64,000 bases of DNA from CAIOYC01 sp038327995. GTDB taxonomy: Bacteria; Pseudomonadota; Alphaproteobacteria; Caulobacterales; Caulobacteraceae. The notes beneath the pieces were generated by a model that was given only the letters and a program-made list of their open reading frames with translations, had not been told where the DNA came from and did not search any database. Positions 60,445-64,000 of the stretch are shown here, in pieces. The number at the start of each line of letters is the position of its first letter. Within the stretch, counting starts at the first letter, position 1. Both the position numbers and the translations under genes were made by a program. The stretch lies in NCBI GenBank assembly GCA_038327995.1, contig JBBQLP010000003.1, positions 1 to 64,000 on the forward strand, given 5' to 3'.

Positions 60445-61317
60445 TCAGCCCCGACTTTTCGCCAGGGCGTCGAAGGCCAGCAGGCGCGCCACCAAGGGCT
60501 CGAACTCGCGCATGGGCACCATATTGGGTCCGTCCGAGGGGGCGTTGTCGGGATCGGGGTGGGTTTCCATGAAGACGCAGGCCACCCCCACCGCGACCGC
60601 CGCCCGCGCCAGCACGGGTACGAACTCGCGTTGTCCGCCCGATGTGGTCCCCTGCCCGCCCGGCTGCTGCACCGAATGGGTGGCGTCGAACACCACCGGA
60701 CAGCCGATCTCGGCCATGATGGCCAGTGCGCGCATATCCGACACCAGCGTATTGTAGCCAAACGAGACCCCGCGCTCACAGGCCATGACGTTGGGGTTTC
60801 CAGCCCCAGTGATCTTGGCGATCACGTTCTTCATGTCCCAGGGGGCGAGGAACTGGCCTTTCTTGACGTTGACCGCGCGGCCCGTGCGCGCAGCAGCGAG
60901 CAAAAGGTCGGTCTGGCGGCAGAGGTAGGCAGGGATTTGCAGCACATCGACGGCCTCCGCCATCGCGGCGCACTGGTCGTTCTCATGCACGTCGGTCAGG
61001 GTCGGCAGGCCGATACTCTCGCGGATTTCGGCGAAAATGGGCAGGGCCTCCTTCAGTCCGATGCCGCGCTGGGCCGAAGCCGAGGTGCGGTTGGCCTTGT
61101 CGAACGAGGTCTTGTAGATCAGGCCGACGCCCAGCCGATCCGCCATCTCCTTCAGCGCCTGCGCCGTTTCCAGCGCGTGCTGGCGGCTTTCCATCTGGCA
61201 CGGCCCGGCGATGATCGACAGCTTCAGCCCGTTGCCTATGCGCACAGGCTCACATCCGGGCGCGTGGACTTCGACGACGGCATTGGGCTGAACCGCACTG
61301 GGCGTTGAGGCGTTCAA
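60445..61317 (-). CDS. kdsA: 3-deoxy-8-phosphooctulonate synthase
   Basis: KdsA condenses arabinose 5-phosphate and phosphoenolpyruvate to Kdo 8-phosphate for lipopolysaccharide. The product has LSIIAGPCQMESRQHALE, YKTSFDKANRTSASAQRGIG, TDVHENDQC, VNVKKGQFLAPWDMKNV, FDATHSVQQPGGQG and FMETHPDPDNAPSDGPNM. I chose TTG 61317, preceded by AGAAGGA, which gives 290 residues, close to the family norm. ATG 61377 would give 310 and nearly abut the divergent photolyase gene. No other LPS gene is adjacent. Confidence 0.93.
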   Translation of the reverse strand: MNASTPSAVQPNAVVEVHAPGCEPVRIGNGLKLSIIAGPCQMESRQHALETAQALKEMADRLGVGLIYKTSFDKANRTSASAQRGIGLKEALPIFAEIRESIGLPTLTDVHENDQCAAMAEAVDVLQIPAYLCRQTDLLLAAARTGRAVNVKKGQFLAPWDMKNVIAKITGAGNPNVMACERGVSFGYNTLVSDMRALAIMAEIGCPVVFDATHSVQQPGGQGTTSGGQREFVPVLARAAVAVGVACVFMETHPDPDNAPSDGPNMVPMREFEPLVARLLAFDALAKSRG

Positions 61318-61388
61318 GGCGGTTGTCCTTCTGCGGCGACTGGGGGCAGATGTGGCGCCGTGCGTCGCGTCGCGCAACCGGAGACCCG

Positions 61389-62840
61389 ATGAGCCGCCCC
61401 ACCGCCCCGCAAGCGCCCGTCATCGTCTGGTTCCGACGCGACCTGCGGCTGGCCGACAACCTGGCGCTGCTGAACGCGGCGCGCACCGGGCGCCCGGTCA
61501 TCCCGTTGTTCATCCTGGACGAAACGGAAGGCCTGCGTGCAGCGGGCGCGGCGTCGCGGTGGTGGCTCGACAAGTCGCTTGCCGCGCTGGCGAGAACGCT
61601 GGAAGCCTGCGGCTCCAGACTGGTTTTGCGACGGGGCGAGGCGGCGCAGATCATCGAGGGTTTGATCCGGGATACAGGCGCGACTCGGGTGGTCTGGAAT
61701 CGGCTCTACGATCCTGATCTGATCGACCGCGACACCAGACTCAAGGCGGCCCTGCGCTCCGCCGGCGCCCAGACCGAGAGCTTCAGCGCCTCACTCCTCA
61801 CCGAACCATGGTTGCTGAAGACCAAAGCGGGCGCGCCGTTCAAGGTGTTCACTCCCTTCTGGAGAACGCTGCGAAGCGAGATCGCCGCGTTCACCCTGCA
61901 CTCCGCACCGACATCCCTCCCGGCGCCGGATGCGTGGCCTGCATCCGATGATCTGGGCGGCTGGGGCCTGCATCCACGTAAACCGGACTGGTCCGGCGGG
62001 TTCGCCGATTGGTCGCCTGGCGAAGCGGGCGCGCACGCCCGTCTGGGCGCCTTCCTGGAGCGCCGCCTCGCCGCCTATCCCACCGCGCGCGACGTGCCGG
62101 GGGTCAACGGGACCTCGAACCTGTCGCCCCATCTGCACTGGGGAGAGATCGGGCCGCGTCAGGTCTGGCGCGCGGCGGAAGGTGCGGCTCACCACCATCC
62201 CGCCCTGGCCAGCGCGGCGGAGAAGTTCCTGTCCGAACTGGCGTGGCGCGATTTCAACCATCAGCTTCTGTTTCATCACCCGGATATGCAGACCGCCAAT
62301 TTCAAACAGGGCTTCGACGGCTTTCCGTGGCGGAGCGACCCTGCGGGACTGAGCGCCTGGAAACGCGGCCAGACCGGCTATCCGATGGTGGACGCAGGAA
62401 TGCGCCAGCTCTGGACCACCGGCTTTATGCACAACCGCGTGCGGATGATCGCCGCCTCGTTCCTCATCAAGCACCTCTTGATCGACTGGCGGGAAGGCGA
62501 GCGCTGGTTCTGGGATACGCTGGTGGACGCGGACGAAGCCAACAACACGGGCAACTGGCAATGGGTGGCGGGGTCGGGCGCCGACGCGGCCCCCTTCTTC
62601 CGCATCTTCAGTCCGATGGGCCAAGGTGAGCGATTCGATCCCCAAGGCGATTACGTGCAGCGCTGGGTTCCAGAACTGGCGGGGCTCGATCCCAACGCGA
62701 TTCACGCGCCCTGGAAGGCCCCGCCCGAGCAGTTGCAGCGCGCGGGCGTGGTGCTCGGCCAGACCTATCCCAAACCCATCGTCGACCACGATTTCGCCCG
62801 CAACCGGGCGCTGGAGGCGTTGAAAAGCCTGAAGGGCTAA
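61389..62840 (+). CDS. phrB: Deoxyribodipyrimidine photolyase
   Basis: A 483-residue class I cyclobutane pyrimidine dimer photolyase. The N-terminal antenna domain starts IVWFRRDLRLADNLALLNAA. The FAD-binding helical domain has NLSPHLHWGEIGPRQVWR, FLSELAWRDFNHQLLFHHPD, MRQLWTTGFMHNRVRMIAAS and DADEANNTGNWQWVAGSGAD, which include residues of the electron-transfer tryptophan chain. It repairs UV lesions with light. The start is ATG 61389 (MSRPTAPQAP). It is divergent from kdsA. Confidence 0.93.
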   Translation: MSRPTAPQAPVIVWFRRDLRLADNLALLNAARTGRPVIPLFILDETEGLRAAGAASRWWLDKSLAALARTLEACGSRLVLRRGEAAQIIEGLIRDTGATRVVWNRLYDPDLIDRDTRLKAALRSAGAQTESFSASLLTEPWLLKTKAGAPFKVFTPFWRTLRSEIAAFTLHSAPTSLPAPDAWPASDDLGGWGLHPRKPDWSGGFADWSPGEAGAHARLGAFLERRLAAYPTARDVPGVNGTSNLSPHLHWGEIGPRQVWRAAEGAAHHHPALASAAEKFLSELAWRDFNHQLLFHHPDMQTANFKQGFDGFPWRSDPAGLSAWKRGQTGYPMVDAGMRQLWTTGFMHNRVRMIAASFLIKHLLIDWREGERWFWDTLVDADEANNTGNWQWVAGSGADAAPFFRIFSPMGQGERFDPQGDYVQRWVPELAGLDPNAIHAPWKAPPEQLQRAGVVLGQTYPKPIVDHDFARNRALEALKSLKG

Positions 62841-62898
62841 GCCCTGCGACAGGGATGGTGGATTGCAACCTCTCTCCTCCTCACCTAGCTCTGCGTCC

Positions 62899-63933
62899 AT
62901 GAACGCCGCTCCTTCTCTACAGACCGATACCCGACATGGCGCCGCCCGCAGCGTCATCGACGCCATCGGCAATACCCCGCTGATCCGGCTGACCCGCGCC
63001 AGCGCCGCCACCGGATGCGAGATCTGGGGCAAGGCGGAGTTCATGAACCCAGGCCAGTCGGTAAAGGACCGCGCCGCGCTCTGGATCATCCGTGATGCCG
63101 AACGGAGGGGCTTGCTCAGGCCCGGCGGGCTGATCGTCGAGGGCACGGCTGGCAACACCGGCATCGGCCTCGCCATGGTTGGCAAGGCGCTCGGTTATCG
63201 CAGCCTGATCGTTATTCCCCGGACGCAATCGCAGGAAAAGAAGGACGCCATTCGCCTGTTCGGCGCCGAACTCTTGGAAGTGGACGCCGTGCCCTACGCC
63301 AACCCCGGCAACTATGCGCGGGTCTCGGGTCGGTTGGCCGAAGAGAAGGCGCAGACTGAGCCCAATGGGGCCGTATGGGCGAACCAGTTCGACAACCTCG
63401 CCAACCGCCAGGCGCACGAAGAGACCACGGGGCCGGAAATCTGGTCACAAACTGGTGGTGAGGTCGATGGGTTCATCTGCTCGGTCGGATCGGGCGGCAC
63501 GCTGGCGGGCGTAGCGGCGGCGCTTAGGGCGAAAAATCCGGACGTGGCCATCGGCCTCGCCGACCCGCATGGATCGGCCCTCTACAGCTACTACACCGAA
63601 GGCGAATTGAAGCCGGAAGGAACTTCGATCACCGAAGGGATCGGCCAGGGGCGCATCACAGGCAATCTGGAGGGGCTGAAGGTTGATCACCTCTATCGCA
63701 TCCCTGACGAGGAGGCGCTGGAGCAGCTTTTCGACCTGGTGGAGCACGAGGGCCTCTGTCTTGGCGGCTCGGCGGGGATCAATATCGCGGGGGCGATCCG
63801 GCTGGCGCGCGACCTTGGTCCGAGCAAGACCATCGTCACCATTCTCTGCGACGGCGGCTCGCGCTATCAATCCAAACTGTTCAACCCGGCGTATCTCGCC
63901 GAACGCGGCCTGCCGACGCCGCCCTGGCTATAA
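62899..63933 (+). CDS. cysK: Cysteine synthase A (O-acetylserine sulfhydrylase)
   Basis: A 344-residue fold-type II PLP enzyme forming cysteine from O-acetylserine and sulfide. It has IGNTPLIRLTRAS, the PLP lysine in NPGQSVKDRAALWII (near residue 58), the substrate loop EGTAGNTGIGLAM, the phosphate-binding SVGSGGTLAGVA, and ILCDGGSRYQSKLFNP. The start is ATG 62899; a TTG twelve codons upstream is in frame but lacks conservation. A sulfurtransferase gene begins ten bases downstream, suggesting a sulfur-metabolism operon. Confidence 0.92.
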   Translation: MNAAPSLQTDTRHGAARSVIDAIGNTPLIRLTRASAATGCEIWGKAEFMNPGQSVKDRAALWIIRDAERRGLLRPGGLIVEGTAGNTGIGLAMVGKALGYRSLIVIPRTQSQEKKDAIRLFGAELLEVDAVPYANPGNYARVSGRLAEEKAQTEPNGAVWANQFDNLANRQAHEETTGPEIWSQTGGEVDGFICSVGSGGTLAGVAAALRAKNPDVAIGLADPHGSALYSYYTEGELKPEGTSITEGIGQGRITGNLEGLKVDHLYRIPDEEALEQLFDLVEHEGLCLGGSAGINIAGAIRLARDLGPSKTIVTILCDGGSRYQSKLFNPAYLAERGLPTPPWL

Positions 63934-63943
63934 AGAGGCCGAA

Positions 63944-64000
63944 GATGCCCGATGATCCTCTGGTTACGACCGCCTGGCTGGCTGAACGGCTCGATGCGCC
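63944..64000 (+). CDS. sseA: Probable 3-mercaptopyruvate/thiosulfate sulfurtransferase (5' end only)
   Basis: Nineteen codons to the window edge: MPDDPLVTTAWLAERLDAP. The PLVTTAWLAERL start is typical of SseA-type rhodanese-fold sulfurtransferases, and the gene follows cysteine synthase by ten bases, with AAAGAGG as a ribosome-binding site. The catalytic domain lies beyond the window, so the call rests on the N-terminus and context. Confidence 0.65.

Noticed and set aside
61791..63185. 464-codon minus-strand frame opposite photolyase and cysteine synthase
   Set aside because: Antisense to two certain genes; composition not protein-like.

Overview
The window is GC-rich, tightly packed chromosomal DNA from an alphaproteobacterium, most likely of the Caulobacterales (Caulobacteraceae-like). 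I base this on the recO-era-rnc-lepB-acpS-pdxJ-pyrE-spoT-rpoZ housekeeping block, an NADH dehydrogenase operon in alphaproteobacterial order, a PopA-like protein (degenerate GGDEF with a c-di-GMP I-site), a PhyR general-stress regulator, and EcfG-type promoters (GGAAC-N16-CGTT). The genus cannot be resolved. I see no rRNA, tRNA or CRISPR array.

Layout: 1-1046, start of the nuo operon (minus strand). 1210-8679, a beta-hydroxyacid dehydrogenase, motB, the N-end-rule aminoacyl transferase bpt, a secreted alpha/beta hydrolase, parC, a short-chain dehydrogenase and a HIG1-type membrane protein. 8884-17300, a long minus-strand housekeeping run: recO, era, rnc, lepB, acpS, pdxJ, pyrE, spoT, rpoZ, folK. 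It has many start/stop overlaps and several non-ATG starts; spoT probably starts at CTG. 17322-25184, a NYN-domain protein, a family-5 uracil-DNA glycosylase, an MFS transporter, smpB-dapA, a soluble lytic transglycosylase, and a TetR/ammonia-lyase pair.

25372-30397 is the accessory region. A family-2 glycosyltransferase gene is split by a 3,590 bp transposon (26148-29737) with perfect 23 bp terminal inverted repeats and an 8 bp target duplication. It encodes an IS1595-family (ISXO2-like) transposase and five passenger genes: a DUF6471 protein, a two-helix membrane protein, a small acidic protein, a retropepsin-like aspartyl protease and a C-terminal winged-helix-like protein. Removing the element and one target copy restores a 475-codon glycosyltransferase frame, so the insertion looks recent.

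30394-37000 holds RNA/SAM methyltransferases, the HrpB helicase, an amino-acid permease and a metallo-hydrolase. 37040-46987 is a signalling neighbourhood: a response regulator/kinase/EF-hand lipoprotein operon, a DUF883 protein, phyR, a DUF1345 membrane protein, a KGG stress protein, a 52-residue NepR-like anti-sigma candidate, a second two-component pair, a dicarboxylate-type symporter and a Pro/Thr/Ala-rich envelope protein. phyR and the envelope gene have exact GGAAC-N16-CGTT promoters and the KGG gene a near match, so part of the general stress regulon sits here, although no ECF sigma gene is present.

47091-64000 returns to core metabolism and repair: a YjbR-like protein, TusA-like protein, CoA transferase, SDR, the PopA-like protein, a DsbA-family protein, a CcdC-like protein, mfd, sdhE, recG, a phosphotransferase/DUF6285/GST set, kdsA, photolyase, cysteine synthase and the start of a sulfurtransferase gene.
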